Source: Kondoa malvinella
Lineage: Eukaryota > Basidiomycota > Agaricostilbomycetes > Agaricostilbales > Kondoaceae
DNA length: 64,000 nucleotides
Assembly (NCBI GenBank): GCA_039545315.1
Contig: BCIM01000012.1
Span: 535,390-599,389 of the forward strand
Reading direction: 5' to 3'
Below are positions 13,083 through 24,676 of this stretch, piece after piece. The position numbers and the translations under genes were made by a program. Under the pieces are notes generated by a model, which worked only from the letters and a program-made list of their open reading frames with translations, was not told where the DNA came from and made no database searches. The first letter of the stretch is position 1; the number at the start of each line of letters is the position of its first letter.

Positions 13083-13816
13083 ATGATGAACATCCGGCAT
13101 GAGTGGCAGCTGCGATGCGTAGCAGCCAAGCACATTCGCGCCTACAGCAGTCGTAAACCTAAGCCTAAGCCCAGGCCAATCTTAGCTCGATACGCAGTCA
13201 CGACTCGGGACTTGTTTCGCATTCAACCTAGAACAAGATGCGAATTGCGAGATCGGGACAAGATGCTCAAGATGGGAAAGACTGATTACGATGTGATATT
13301 GGGCCGCGATGGGCTGGTTCATCCTAATAGCGGACCCAGGTCAAAAGGTCTGTCTATGCTGATTTCGGTAGGAGTGAGGAGAGTGGGCTAAGGCAAATAG
13401 TAGGACGCAATGGCGCTTCATGCAGGGGTATGTGTGGACCGCTAAAAGATCAAGTGCAACAAATGCCAGGCGATCACCCGATCATCTACCGCCTACCTAA
13501 AGGTTTTCTTTCTCTCCCCTCTCCTGCTTCTATTCAGCCGCTGATGAGATGTTGAAAAGGAACTACACTCCCACCTTCACTCATACTTCTGCGTGAAGAC
13601 AGAAGTCAATATTCGATCCAACCTAAACACAAGATGACGCTCTCTGAACTTGCATGGGAGATTACTTATTTGTTGAAAAGGAAGGCAGAGTTGATTTCGA
13701 AAAGGGACTTTACGCGTCGCTATGTTGAAGTGAGGGAGGGTCCGGAAAATTTACACGAACCAGAGCAGTCAATCGAGGAAGAGGAGGACGATTGGATGGA
13801 AGCTTATCGGGGTTGA
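13083..13816 (+). CDS. Tse2-like ADP-ribosyltransferase-fold domain protein (possible toxin domain)
   Basis: Three exons, with joins near 13350/13405 and 13505/13558. The N-terminus (about 25 residues) is basic and free of acidic residues after position 8 (HIRAYSSRKPK), which could be a mitochondrial presequence. The body has a TTRDLFRI segment, then KTDYDVILGRDGLV, NGAS, an IIYRLPKGT turn, LILLREDRSQYSIQP and MTLSEL. In that order these resemble fungal proteins annotated with the Tse2 ADP-ribosyltransferase toxin domain. The C-terminus is a charged helix ending EEEEDDWMEAYRG. Tse2 is known from a type VI secretion toxin; the role of the fungal relatives is not known to me. The family call is from memory of the pattern and is moderate. 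No immunity partner is recognisable nearby. Confidence 0.5.
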
Positions 13817-14488
13817 TGAGATGTGATCGAAACAGGAAGAGCGCAGGAAGAGCGCGGAGCATTTGCGTTGCAAGATCGACTTGACTTACGCAAGCGGACA
13901 GACAAGCCAAGGACAAGGCAATAGCAATACAGCACGTCCAGCAAACAACAGAGTGTACTCCGATCAAAAGAGGAAATGGCGCGCAGGACAATGATGTTCG
14001 TGTTGCAAGAGAAGCAGATTGCCTGAGAAGGGGAGAAAGAGAAGCAGATAACAGATGCGCGCACGACACGATGTACATGTAACATTGCAAGACCTACTAC
14101 TACTTGTACAGCTGGAGTTGACCTTGACAGACACCTAAAGCGAGAAACATCAGCTCTCGCTCTTGCTACATACACTTTTTCCAAGGAGTGAAAAGGTTCA
14201 GACGTGTAATGTTGGACTCATTGATAAAATCTCATACGCAAATTACTGTGAACCCAAACAACTGTTGAGCACAAGTACAGCGCAACCGAGGTATGGACGA
14301 CTCACTCCATGCCCGAAGGCGTTTTTATATGTGTTCATCAAGAAAAGGAGCAGAGTGACGCAACGATTGGACGGATGGACTCACTATGCAGCTATGAATG
14401 CGTGCGGCAAACTGTGCGGAAGGCGAATGACGGTGCAGGAGCAACAAACATATTTTCAATTTTTTCCCGTCAACAGCGTCTCCGTGCA
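13817..14488. other. Intergenic region, no gene recognised
   Basis: Minus-strand frames at 13710-14090 and 13804-14184 are open but Ser/Leu/Cys-rich and featureless. I regard them as chance frames. The stretch before 14489 is the 5' side of DBP4. Confidence 0.4.
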
Positions 14489-17042
14489 ATGTCCAAGCTA
14501 TCAAGCAAAGCAAAAGGCAAACAGCCAATGAAACAGAAAGCCAAACAAAAGTCTAGACGAGAAGAAGGAGCTCAAGTGATTGCGCAGTTGCAAGAACGAG
14601 TTGATGCTTTGGACGCAAGAGGATCTTACAAGTCGTTTGGGGACCTGCCGTTGTGCTCTCAGACTTTACAAGGACTCGAGAATGCGAAGTATACCACTTT
14701 GACACCGATCCAAGCGAAAGCGCTGCCTCTAGCTATCAAGGGTGAGTTGTCTGCCTTGGAGAGATCTCTAGCTGATATGCCGTGTGAACAGGTCAAGATG
14801 TACTCGGTTCAGCGAGAACAGGATCAGGCAAGACGCTGGCTTTCCTTATTCCCATCTTGGAAGGACTCTATCGCAAGAAATGGGGACCTATGGATGGACT
14901 AGGCGCTTTGATCATTAGCCCAACTCGAGAACTCGCTGTGCAAATCTTTGAAGTGCTGAAAAAGATTGGTGGTCAGCATACTTTCTCTGCCGGTTTGATT
15001 ATTGGAGGCAAGAATCTCAAGGATGAGAAAGAGCGCTTGTCTGGCATGAATATTCTTGTCGCTACACCTGGAAGATTGCTACAGCATATGGATCAAACTG
15101 TGGGCTTTGAAGCAGATAATCTGCAAGTGCTCGTGTTGGATGAAGCGGATCGTATATTGGATCTTGGTTTCGCTTCTGCCTTGAACGCCATTGTTGCAAA
15201 TCTGCCTGAAGAGCGTCAAACCCTTCTCTTTTCCGCTACGCAGACCAAATCAATCAAAGACCTCGCTCGCCTTTCTCTGAACGAACCGGAATACGTTTCT
15301 GTCCGTGATGGACCACAAACTCAATCAGAAGAAACCAACACCAACCTTGACGTACCCGCCTCCTTATCACAACACTACCTAGTAGTCAACCTAGACGACA
15401 AGCTTAACCGGTTATGGTCATTCATCAAAACGCACCTGTACCAGAAAACAATCGTCTTTCTCTCTTCATGCAAGCAAGTCCGTTTCGTTTACGAATGTTT
15501 CAGACAACTCCGACCTGGTGTACCTCTGCTCCATTTACATGGCAAACAAAAACAAATGCAACGTTTGGAAATCTACAATCGCTTTGCGGCATCGGAACAC
15601 GCTTGTTTGTTTGCTACAGACGTTGCTGCTCGAGGTCTAGATTTCCCTAACGTTGGCTGGGTTGTTCAATTGGATTGTCCGGAAGATGTTGATACGTATG
15701 TTCATCGTGTTGGTAGAACAGCGAGGTATACTGCAAAGGGAAAAGCGTTGATGTTTCTTTTGCCGAGTGAAGAGGAAGGAATGGTCAAGAGGTTGGAGGC
15801 GAAGGGTGTTAAAGTAGATCAGATCAAGGCGAGGGATAGTAAGCAGATGGATGTGAGGAAACAGTTGCAGAGTTTGGCTTTTAGGAGTACGGACATAAAG
15901 TTCTTGGCTCAGAGGGTTCGGTCCATTTCAATTTGCTCAGAAACGAGCTAATAGAGGGTGGGCTTGACAGGCATTCATTTCCTACGTCCGGTCAATCTAT
16001 CTACAGAAAGACAAGCGCGTCTTTAAGCTCGACGAATTACCTCTCGAAGCTTTCGCACTGTCACTCGGTCTAGCCGGTGCCCCTCAGCTCAAATTCCACA
16101 GCAAAGCCGATGCCTCGACAAAGAAGAATGCTCCTCGGGCTGTTGATGCGCTCAAAGATGGCGCAGCTGGTGGTGATTTGGATGAATCGTCAAGTGAAGA
16201 AGAGGAAGTCGAGACAGGCAAGAACGTCTTTGGTACTGTTTCTGGGGGTGCTCTAGATGCGGAAGAGAAAGATCAGGTCAGTCAAAGTTGGACACGAATC
16301 AGCGTAAGAGCTGATCAACATCCATGGATGACAGACTGCCAAAACTCGCTATGACCGAATGTTTTCGCGCAAGAATCAAAACATTTTGTCTGAGCATTAC
16401 AACAAGCTTGTCGAGCGAGAAGACGAGCAAGAAGATGACTTTATCACTCTTAAGCGCGCCGATCATACTTTGACAGCTGAAGATGGGGATGAATCACATC
16501 TTTCGAATCGCAAACTTCGCGCAGGGCAGAGCAAGAAGAAAATGGCTGCTACGAAAAGTTCTGGTAGCAAGCTCGTGTTTGATCAAGAAGGTGGTGCTCA
16601 TCCGATGTACGAGCTAGAGAATGAAGAAGACTTTGTGGCTGGTGGTGGTGCGAAAGAACAGGGTCAGAAGTTTGTTGATGCGGAGAGGGAGGTGATGAAG
16701 GCTAGAGATTTGGTGGACAAAGAGAGACTGAAGGAAAAGAAGCGCGAGAAGAAGCGCAAACGCAAGGACATCGAATCGGTCAGTTGAATGTCTGTCAGCG
16801 CTGGCGAATATGCTGATTGACTACCATAGAACCATATGGCTGCACCAGAGCTTGGCAGTGATGCAGAAAGCGGTGACGGGGGCTATCAGTCACCCGCGTT
16901 TGACCTCCCGACCGATGATGAAGCGGACGCTGCGGCTGAAGAAGAGATCGCTAGGCTGCGGAAGCCAAAGAAGGTCAAGCGCAACGATACTGCGAATGAG
17001 ATGGAGTTGTTGGCTTTGAGGGCTCTGAGCCGCAAGAGATGA
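14489..17042 (+). CDS. DBP4: ATP-dependent RNA helicase DBP4 (DEAD-box, ribosome biogenesis)
   Basis: Nucleolar helicase for 18S rRNA processing and U14 snoRNA release. Start [12 protein letters not shown]. Motifs in order: Q-motif region [19 protein letters not shown], motif I ARTGSGKT (split by the first intron), [31 protein letters not shown] box [18 protein letters not shown] motif [11 protein letters not shown], motif [18 protein letters not shown] and motif [11 protein letters not shown]. The Dbp4-specific C-terminal half follows: [48 protein letters not shown] and a Lys-rich tail. The first introns lie in the N-terminal half and others near 15915-15970, 16276-16333 and 16780-16829. Ends at TGA 17040-17042. 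A stretch of its third-last large exon has been copied to 20941-21111. Confidence 0.95.
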
Positions 17043-17273
17043 TTACTGGGTTGGGCACGAACGATTGTATTCCTCTCGCTATCAGTGCTTTGCTACCCTA
17101 CGATGTCTATACGTCAGTCAAGCCGGGAATTAGCCTGTTGAGGCCCTGCTTGCATCGCCTTGCTCTCCCTGTTGACTTGACCGAATTGCTCTTCTTTCCT
17201 GCTTCAAGACTCTCTTCGCAGCGATACTGGCTATCGTCTGACATCACTCTCTTTCATTTCCTTTACTCTCAAG

Positions 17274-17869
17274 ATGCCGGCATCTATCCATAATCTAGTC
17301 TCTCTGGCAGAGCGCTACAATCCTGAAGACGCAGTTGACCCAAACTTGGCTCTCAAAGGCTACTACGATCAGCATAAAGAATGGATCATGGTCACTAGTA
17401 AGCCAGACACGTTTGGGTAAGGGCAGAAGTATTGACCGCTTCCGAATAGTCGTTCTCGGATCTGCTCTTCTCGTTGAATCTCTCATCGTGCTGTTCGTCT
17501 GGCGACGCTCATGCATCAAGCGTAAGAAGGCCAAGGACGCCGAGCAGTAAGCTCTTTTGCTAATCGACAGCGAGATTTGTTTTGACGAGGCGATGTAGAG
17601 CCATAATCGCAGAAAAGCCGCCAGCGTATCAAGCGCCGCCTGAGCGCAAAGTACCAGCCCCTAGACCCAAGATGACAATCAGAAAGAACACTGACGGCTC
17701 AGAATTCAAGCTTGCCCCTGCTCCCGTACCGTCTCGAAGAGGCAGCCAGCAATCGACCTATGCCCAGAATTCGCGAGACCCGCTCGGACGCTCCAACTCA
17801 GAGTCTGATGCAGAGACTTTGTGCGATGTCGAAGTGGACTATTCAAAAGAGAAGCGCATGCAGGACTAG
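17274..17869 (+). CDS. Small single-pass membrane protein with PPxY motif
   Basis: Three exons give about 165 residues: an N-terminal extracellular or luminal part (MPASIHNLVSLAERYNPEDA), one TM helix (IVVLGSALLVESLIVLFVW) with a stop-transfer RRSCIKRKK, then a cytosolic tail. The tail holds EKPPAYQAPP (a PPAY motif of the kind bound by Nedd4/Rsp5 WW domains), a Pro/Lys-rich stretch and a Ser-rich end (RSNSESDAETLCDVEVDY). Intron joins at about 17399-17450 and 17546-17598 keep frame. The family is unrecognised; by architecture it could be a ubiquitin-ligase adaptor or vacuole-sorted protein. Confidence 0.65.
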
Positions 17870-18131
17870 CGTTTTCGTGTCACTTTGATTGCCTTGAAAT
17901 ATACCTGCCTGACGGCCATAACCTTGTCTTGATACCCTTGTCTTGTCCTCGTATACCATCTATATCAGCCTTTTCTCCTCCCATGATTGCTCAGAGTCGA
18001 TATTCGTTCGCGTTTCAGAATGTTGCCGAGCATCGCCCGCCCTCTCACGGATAACGTCTGATTTGGCCAGGTTGTTCTCCATCCTCAACTTTCATTATCT
18101 CTGGCTGGTCCAGCTGGTCTATGCCAGAAGC

Positions 18132-19717
18132 ATGGCAACCTCCCAGATTATGATATCCTTGATCCTATTACTGCTGGTCAACCAAACCGATGCTGCACCA
18201 ATTCAGAAGAGACAAGCCGAAACGTCGCTCAGCCCGATGCTCATTGTCCTTGTAGATTGGAACAAGCCATGGAACGATGAAGTTACGACAGAATTGCCGA
18301 ACGATGCTCCAGAACAGTCAATCGAAGATCAAGGCGGTGCCATCGAACCTGCGACAGAGCAGGTCTTGCCAACTGAAACGAGTAGCGCTGATACCACTGA
18401 AGCCGACGCTACGCAAGCAATAATAGGTGAAGAACCTATGGAGACTGCGATGCCTGCCGAACCTATACAACCAAATCCAGCAGCTGAAGGATCAGAAGGC
18501 AATAGCGACAATGAAGATTCAGCGAACAGCGAGATTGTAATTGCCCAAGAGACTGCTACGGGCTCAGAAATTGAAGGATCACAGAAGCAGACGACAAGCA
18601 CTTCAGAATCTGTACAAGAGGATACGAGTCCGTTCGATAACGCTGGAGATAGCTCAGACGGAGACTCGGAAGATTCCAGCAATGACCTGAGTCTCTCCTC
18701 GAACAACGCGAACGATGATGAGAAGCAAGAGGAAGACTCTCTCACTATCGAGCCGACACCGACTGACTCTCTCGAAGTTACCATCCAAACAACTACCGAT
18801 GATCAAGGCAATGATCTTACTTTGAGTACCCAGGCATCTACCACTGCAATTGCGGCAGATGGAGATCTCACGCCTGAAGAAGCTGCCTTCAAATCCCAGA
18901 TTAACGACTATACTGATGGCGCAAATATTCAAGTGACTCACGAAGGCGACGATAATGATGGCTGCTGTAATGGTCTCCTTGACTCGGGCAATACAAGCGA
19001 CAGTGATTCGACTCAGAATGGCTCAGGTTCTTCCTCTTGGCAGGATTACATCTTTGATGGAAGTCGTGAAGACGATCCAGATCTAGCCAATGTCAATTGG
19101 CTCCAAATTGCTTTACCTGATCCTGCGGATCCCAAATCTGCTGATATGGCCAAGCTGATCAAAGAGAGTAAGCATTGTTTATTGTGTTTGCTGCACTTGA
19201 ACTGAGAGCGTTCTCAGATCAGCAAAAGCTTGCGATTGGAGGCGGAGTTACTCTGGCTGTCATCGGTCTACTCATCCTGCTTTACTTTTGGCACCGGTGC
19301 AGCAAGAATAGGAGAACCAGAAACCCAAGCAGCAAGTCCAAGACTTCAAAGTCTAGATTTGGCCGAGCAAACAGGACAGGGCGAGAAAACACCTCCGAGC
19401 GATATCCTGCGCGAACGGACTCTAGGCACCCTGTAGGCCATGCAGGAGATGGGCATGAGCGCACAGTGGCTACTCACCCACCTCTCTTTTCTTTATCTCC
19501 ACCCAAAGTGAATCGGTCTCGTAGCGGAAATCAGCCCTCGACGGAAATACCCAAGCGAGATATACCTAAGCGAGATGGCCTTTCTGGCCCGCTTGGGCTG
19601 TTTCGACGAATGGGTCGACAGCCCCGTGTGAGACAAGTCGTCTCGAAAGGCACCAAGAAGTTCGGTATTCGACCACGCTTTGTGGATGTCAGACGAAGAA
19701 GAAGAAGAAGGGGATAG
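18132..19717 (+). CDS. Secretory type I membrane protein with acidic ectodomain (paralogue A)
   Basis: Begins MATSQIMISLILLLLVNQTD with signal-peptide features, then APIQKRQAE, a likely Kex2 (KR) cleavage site. About 300 residues of Ser/Thr/Glu/Asp/Asn-rich, probably unstructured and glycosylated sequence follow. Then come a conserved patch NVNWLQIALPDPADPK, one intron (about 19168-19218), a TM helix (LAIGGGVTLAVIGLLILLYFW) and a basic cytosolic tail of about 140 residues ending in a poly-Arg run and TAG. Ectodomain pI is very low and tail pI very high. A diverged paralogue lies at 22753-24494 with the same order of parts. I do not recognise a named family; a cell-wall sensor-like (WSC/Mid2-style) role is only suggested by architecture. 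Confidence 0.75.
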
Positions 19718-20008
19718 GAATGGTTGAACGAGAGAGCAGCATAAAGGGAGACTGAATTCACCAGCGGATCAGCGTATGTTAAGGCACCTGTGCAATGCAA
19801 TTTGTTTACGCCTGCACAATTGGTTCAGGTTTGCAATCGTCCATCGTCTGCGAGCGGCGTCAAGCAGAGCACCAAGCAGCTGCTGGAGCTTCGGTCTTCG
19901 CTCTTCAGCTGCTCGCTGCTTCGGTCCATAATCACGGAAGTCAGTCACGTGACCTGCTTTGTGCAGGCCGAGCCGAGAGCCTGCGTTCCTCCCAAACAGT
20001 CAACAACG

Positions 20009-20685
20009 ATGAACCAAGAATTACTGGCTGTCGAAACGAGCTATCGAAATATTGCGGACAATGTACACCTTCTAGCGCAGAATCCAGCGCCTCAATTAGT
20101 GCCGCCTTGGGCGCTTCAAATGCAGCAAGCGCAGCAGCAGATGTTGCAAAGCCTGCAGCAGGTGTTGCAGATGCAGCAGCACATGGCGATACAGATACAC
20201 AATAATCAGTGTGAAGTAGCCTTCGTCGTTCAGCTGGCCCCAGCAGCACAAATTGATTGTTGTTTTGTAGGCGATGGATCAGTGCGTCGGAAAGTCATCT
20301 GTCGATTAGCACGATAAACTGACCTTTGCAGGTCGGACTGGCAAACGGCCCGAACTTTCAATAGCCTCCAAAGGACCGACAATTCGGTGCTGGAGGCACT
20401 TGCTCAACCGAGACCGAAGCAACCGATCGCTCAGCCTCTAGTCGCCGGCGCACCTCTGCCAGCTCTTCCAGCTTCTGGCCTTCCTCATCCTCTGTTTCCG
20501 GCCACTGTAGCGGCAGCGAGAAGCTTATCTGGTTTGCTCTTACCTACAAAGTCAGTCAACTCTAGCTGAGAACTTTCTGTACAGGCGCGCACCTCGACAC
20601 CCTGCTACAAGCTTACCAACTTCCTGCTGCAGTCTTGGTCGCTGCCAAAAGGCAAACGCTCAATCAGTTTATCGGCGTATTCTAG
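20009..20685 (+). CDS. Mug135-like C-terminal domain protein
   Basis: Four exons. The N-terminal part, MNQELLAVETSYRNIADNVH, leads into a Gln/Met-rich coiled coil (QMQQAQQQMLQSLQQVLQM). A 10-nt exon (20270-20280) bridges to DWQTARTFNSLQRTDNSVLE, LFPATVAAARSLSG, HLDTLLQAYQLP and RQTLNQFIGVF. The order FxxxL-FPAT-L-LLxAYxLP-RxxLxxFIGV is the one I know from the Mug135-like C-terminal domain, common in basidiomycetes and of unknown molecular function. The micro-exon keeps frame only if both flanking introns are removed. Confidence 0.55.
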
Positions 20686-20940
20686 AAGGAGGGATTGGAC
20701 TGCTTGAAGGATGAGATACCCTAGCATAATTGACCTAGCATCACTGTATTCATCATAATATCATACCAATCGCTTTATATCAACTCGCACTTGCTTGACT
20801 TCCACAGCTGATGAAACACATGCACGTGATATCTGTTGTTTGATCGTTGGAGAGCGAGATGACGCAGTAGCGTCGAAAATCAACCAGGCCGAGAATTTGC
20901 TGTACAAGAGAGATACGATTGCATGAATACTGAAGGAAGG

Positions 20941-21111
20941 TTTTCGCTCGACAATCAAAACATCTTAGTCTTGAGCATTACAACAAGCTGGGCGAGAGAG
21001 AAGACGAGCAGGAAGATGATTTCATCGCTCTTGAGCGCGCCGATCATACTGTAACAGCTAAAGATGGGGATGAATCACATCTCTCGAATCGAAAATTTCG
21101 CGCAGGGCAAA
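20941..21111 (+). pseudogene. Duplicated fragment of the DBP4 coding exon
   Basis: About 171 nt resemble DBP4 at 16364-16531 at roughly 85-90 percent identity. Shared blocks include GAGCATTACAACAAGCT, CGCGCCGATCATACT and GATGGGGATGAATCACATCT. A 2-nt difference near 20965 shifts the frame relative to the parent. No start, no flanking exons and no other DBP4 sequence accompany it, so it cannot make a helicase. It starts and stops inside the parental exon, so it is a DNA-level segmental copy or a fragment of one rather than a complete retrocopy. Confidence 0.85.
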
Positions 21112-21308
21112 GTGAGCATGCGCGCATTGCATACAATTGCGCTTCTATTGTTCTTCTAGTCGCTGCTCTGGTTCATGCCGCTTGGTCGGTCCACTTGAGA
21201 GACCAGATAGCAAAGTGCCCTCCTTCGCGAAGGGGCAGATGACATCCAGAGACCAGCTCGAAGCCGCATCGTTTATGGAAGGCGACCTGCTAAGCTATGA
21301 GCATGGCA

Positions 21309-22057
21309 TCAAAGTACCGGTATGACCTGACTGACATTCTCGGGATCATCCACATCAACAATGACATCGCATCGGTGCTGTTTGGCTCGAAAATGTTGCA
21401 TTAGCCATGGCAAGTCTAGCTGAAAGGGGATATCTACCATTGTTTTCGCGGCTTCTACTAAAGCTTTCCCTCTTCCTTGACGTCGGCGATCTTCTGGAAC
21501 ACACAGATGGCTGATATACAGGTTGTGTAACTTTTCGTTGTTTGGCCATATTTGACGATCAGCCCGCTTTTGCAGTGGTTCCAGCTGCGACAAAAACACC
21601 AGATCATCAGGAAGAAGAAGTTGCTGGCGCATACCTCATTCTGTAGGTAATCTAAGTGACCTGCGTCCGATTGCAGGGCTTTGCGATTTTTGCGTTCAGG
21701 AAAAGTACCAGGCGGGAAGCACAAAGCAATGCCTTCAGCTCCATGTAAGACGACAAACACCGCTGAGCCTTGTGCTTGGGCCAAGTTTGCACGAAATCCG
21801 ACTGTTGTGTCGTAAGAATGACAGAGAAGAGTGGAACGAATTAGCACGTACTATGCCATTTGGATTTGCCGTTTTTGTACTAGATAGTATAAGCTGTGAA
21901 ACAACGGTAATAGCTTCAGACTTACGGATACTCCTCTCTCCGAAGCTACAGAAGGACAGTTCGAATGCCCAAACGTTTTCGCCATCATGTCTGCCAATGT
22001 GACTAGCTGATCATCTGCAGCATACATTAGCCAGAGTATCTTACGCCGAATCAGCAT
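21309..22057 (-). CDS. GNAT-family N-acetyltransferase
   Basis: Three exons join in phase 0. The N-terminal exon (MLIRRKILW..., DDQLVTLADMMAKTFG) fits the first helix of a GNAT fold. The middle exon has GSAVFVVLHGAEGIALCF (beta 2-3). The last exon has NLYISHLCVPEDRRRQGRGKALVEAAK, which contains the acetyl-CoA-binding motif V.P..RRQG.G.AL and the following helix. The C-terminal strand has HRCDVIVDVDDPENV. Acceptor substrate unknown. The start could also be the in-frame ATG at 22027. Confidence 0.75.
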
Positions 22058-22752
22058 TACACACTGGAAAGGTCTCGCATCTGCGAAATGAAAAAGTCGG
22101 AAGTCATGCTTGAGGAGATTCCAGACGAGCAGACAGACGTGACGAGCAGATAGACGGTGGTAACAAGCACACGTCTGTCTGCAAAATTCCACATCTGTTG
22201 ACTTCCGGGAAGCCTGACATGATATCTTGGCCAATGAATTATCATTTCTTTTGGTGACAGCCGCTATAACACAGAGTGTGACTAGGAAGGCAAGAACACT
22301 GCGACGATTCCCAGAGAGATTTCTTTAAGAACATAGCCAGACAATTGGGCTACAGCAAGGCAGCAAGCGCAAATCGCGACGTGTTGGCGAAGTTCTTTCC
22401 GAGTCGAGGCATGAAGCTTCAGCGCGGGTCGCACCGAAGACAGAATGCAACGGATAAGGTAACAGGCCACTGAACGTCTCGTTGTGAGAAGACTATTTGC
22501 GAAGGCTAGCCATTGCTTGACGACAAGACAAATCGAATCATATATCTAAGCACCTCGACAGGTATTCCAAAAGGGTGATGCAGAGTCTACTACCTACCGC
22601 CTTCTACAGCCAGCTCGTACTCGCTCAATAGTCTTCCATTCTTTTTGCTTTGCATAGCCGACCAGACGGGATTGCCGAGCAATGATCAGATCTGCCTCTC
22701 AGTCAAGCAGCCATCCGAATTCTGGCTGGTCCAGCGCCTTCTTGTCTGTGAC
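22058..22752. other. Intergenic region, no gene recognised
   Basis: No coding signal that can be supported. It separates the divergent GNAT gene and the second acidic membrane protein and should hold both promoters. Confidence 0.4.
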
Positions 22753-24494
22753 ATGGGATCTACCATACCAGCTGCTATCGTTATACTTTCTTTAACGGGC
22801 GCTCAACTTGTTGAACAAGCGAATGCAGCGCCCATCAAGCGGCAAGATATTGTCGTGGAAGACTCGTTCGCGGATGCTCTTCAGATATGGAAAGCCCCTG
22901 TCAAGCCGCCTGATATTAATGAGGATGTCGAAGGATTGCCAGGGGAAGAGGCGGCGACTGCCAGCTCAGCGGTGGACCCAGCAGAGGAGTCTGCGTCAGA
23001 CGCTGCGCAGCAAGATCCTACCGCCGATGAATCATTACAAGCGGATCCTTCATCTACTCTTTTGCCTGCCCCGAGCGAAGTCGGCGAGGCAAATCCTACC
23101 TCCAATGTCGTCGACCCTACTGTAACAGATACAACGGAGAGTCAGCCAGACAACAATGCTAATGCAACAGAAGAGGAGCAGTCTGACCTACCTGAGCCTA
23201 CAGCTGGAACTGCTCAAGAATCCGATTCTTCTAATGATTCAGCAAACGCGAATGGTGAGCAAAATCAAACAGAAAACCCTTCCAAGCCGGCCGGCAGCGA
23301 GGAAGACTCTAACAATCAAGAGGAGCAAGGCGCTGTCCAGACTCCGACAGACGAGGACGGCGAGCCAGCAACAAAGACCTTGAACTTGCCAGACGCTAAA
23401 GTCACCGAGGGACCCATGCTGCGACCATCATCTGATTCGAACAATGAGGGTGATACCGACTCTCTCGAAGCAGCAGAGGAAGAAGCCTTCAAATCGAAGA
23501 TCAACACCTATATCAACGACCCGAATACTCATATTGATGTCGATCAGCAAGGCGATGATGACGACAAGTAAGTCGTAACTTGATAAGATGTACTCAGGCT
23601 GATGCTCTGGCATGGCATGGCAGCTTGTTCCCTTGGCCAAACGATCCCGACAATCCTGACAACCCAAATTCCAATCCTGATATAAATCCTTCAGACTTTC
23701 CCGATTACATTGGTGACAACATCGGTAGCAATGATTCAAATACCTCCAAAGCGAATTGGATACAAATTGGTCTACCTGATCCTGATGATCCGAAATTGTC
23801 TGGGCTGAAGACGTTGAGTGAAGAAAGTAAGCTCTTGTCCACAGGGCTATGATGATGACTGATGAGTTGAGCAGATCAGAAGAAGCTCAAGCTTGGCGTT
23901 GGTATCAGCTTAGGCGTCATTGGTCTTTTGGTCCTACTATACTTCCTGTTTCGATGCTTGAAGGCTAGACGGAAGACTATGGCAAAGGAGGAGAAGCCGC
24001 AGAGAAGAACAAGGGGTGGGCCTGATCTTGAGAGAGGGCACAAACTCGGTCATATACCTGATCGACATCAACAGCCAGATGATCCATCGCATCATAAGAA
24101 AGATCCGCATGCTGAAAAGTGGCTCGATGGCGTACCCAATAGACATCCACCTCCTGTTGGCAGCCATCCGTTATTGCATCATAGCGGTGAAGATGGTCAG
24201 CCTGAGCGCAAAGGTGGATTAAAGGGCTTGTTTGGAAGGCGGAAGAAGAAACTGGCTCCTTCAATTGAGCAATCGGTCAGCAGCAGCAAATCAGAACGCG
24301 CCCGTAACGCTGCCAGGTCGCTCAAGGGAAGCAGAGCAGTTGAGACTCTTCGAAATCGATCGCGTCAAGGATCGAAACGAGCGTTTACAGGATTACAGCG
24401 AAGCGTGTCTTCAGTGAAGAGTGTACGTGCTCGGCCACTTCTTTCAGGGGCAAGCCGCGCATCCACAAGGAGGCTGCGAGGAGGAAGAAGATAG
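22753..24494 (+). CDS. Secretory type I membrane protein with acidic ectodomain (paralogue B)
   Basis: Start MGSTIPAAIVILSLTGAQLV gives a signal peptide, followed by NAAPIKRQD, with a Kex2 KR site at the same place as in paralogue A. A long Asp/Glu/Ser/Thr/Asn-rich ectodomain has the shared segment EEEAFKSKINTYIND (A: EEAAFKSQINDYTDG) and NWIQIGLPDPDDPK before an intron (about 23826-23875). A TM helix (GVGISLGVIGLLVLLYFLF) and a long basic, Ser/Arg-rich tail (LKGLFGRRKKKLAP and onwards) follow. One further intron lies at about 23569-23622. The parts shared with A are the ends of the ectodomain, the TM and the basic tail; the low-complexity middle has drifted. Function unknown. Confidence 0.75.
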
Positions 24495-24676
24495 GCAGAC
24501 CTTCCAGCATGAGTCTGTGGAATATGTACTCTATGACAATGAAGCGCTTCAGCTGGATAGCTAGCATGTGTAAATGCGGCAGGTATACGCATCTCCAGCT
24601 TCCGTAAACATAAAAGTAGTTGTTCGCGTCCATCTGAGTGACTTCCCCTCCTTGACCTGGACAGTCATCTCTCGAC

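Noticed and set aside
13804..14184. A 126-codon minus-strand open frame
   Set aside because: Cys/Ser/Leu-rich, no domain, overlaps the neighbouring gene end and shows no splice logic.
18329..18784. A 151-codon Ser-rich antisense frame in the acidic membrane protein gene
   Set aside because: Mirror image of Glu/Asp/Ser codons on the coding strand; a composition artefact.
20009..20280. Gln-rich repeat as a prion-like domain or microsatellite
   Set aside because: The repeat is short and the following exons complete a recognisable Mug135-like domain, so a coiled coil is the better reading.
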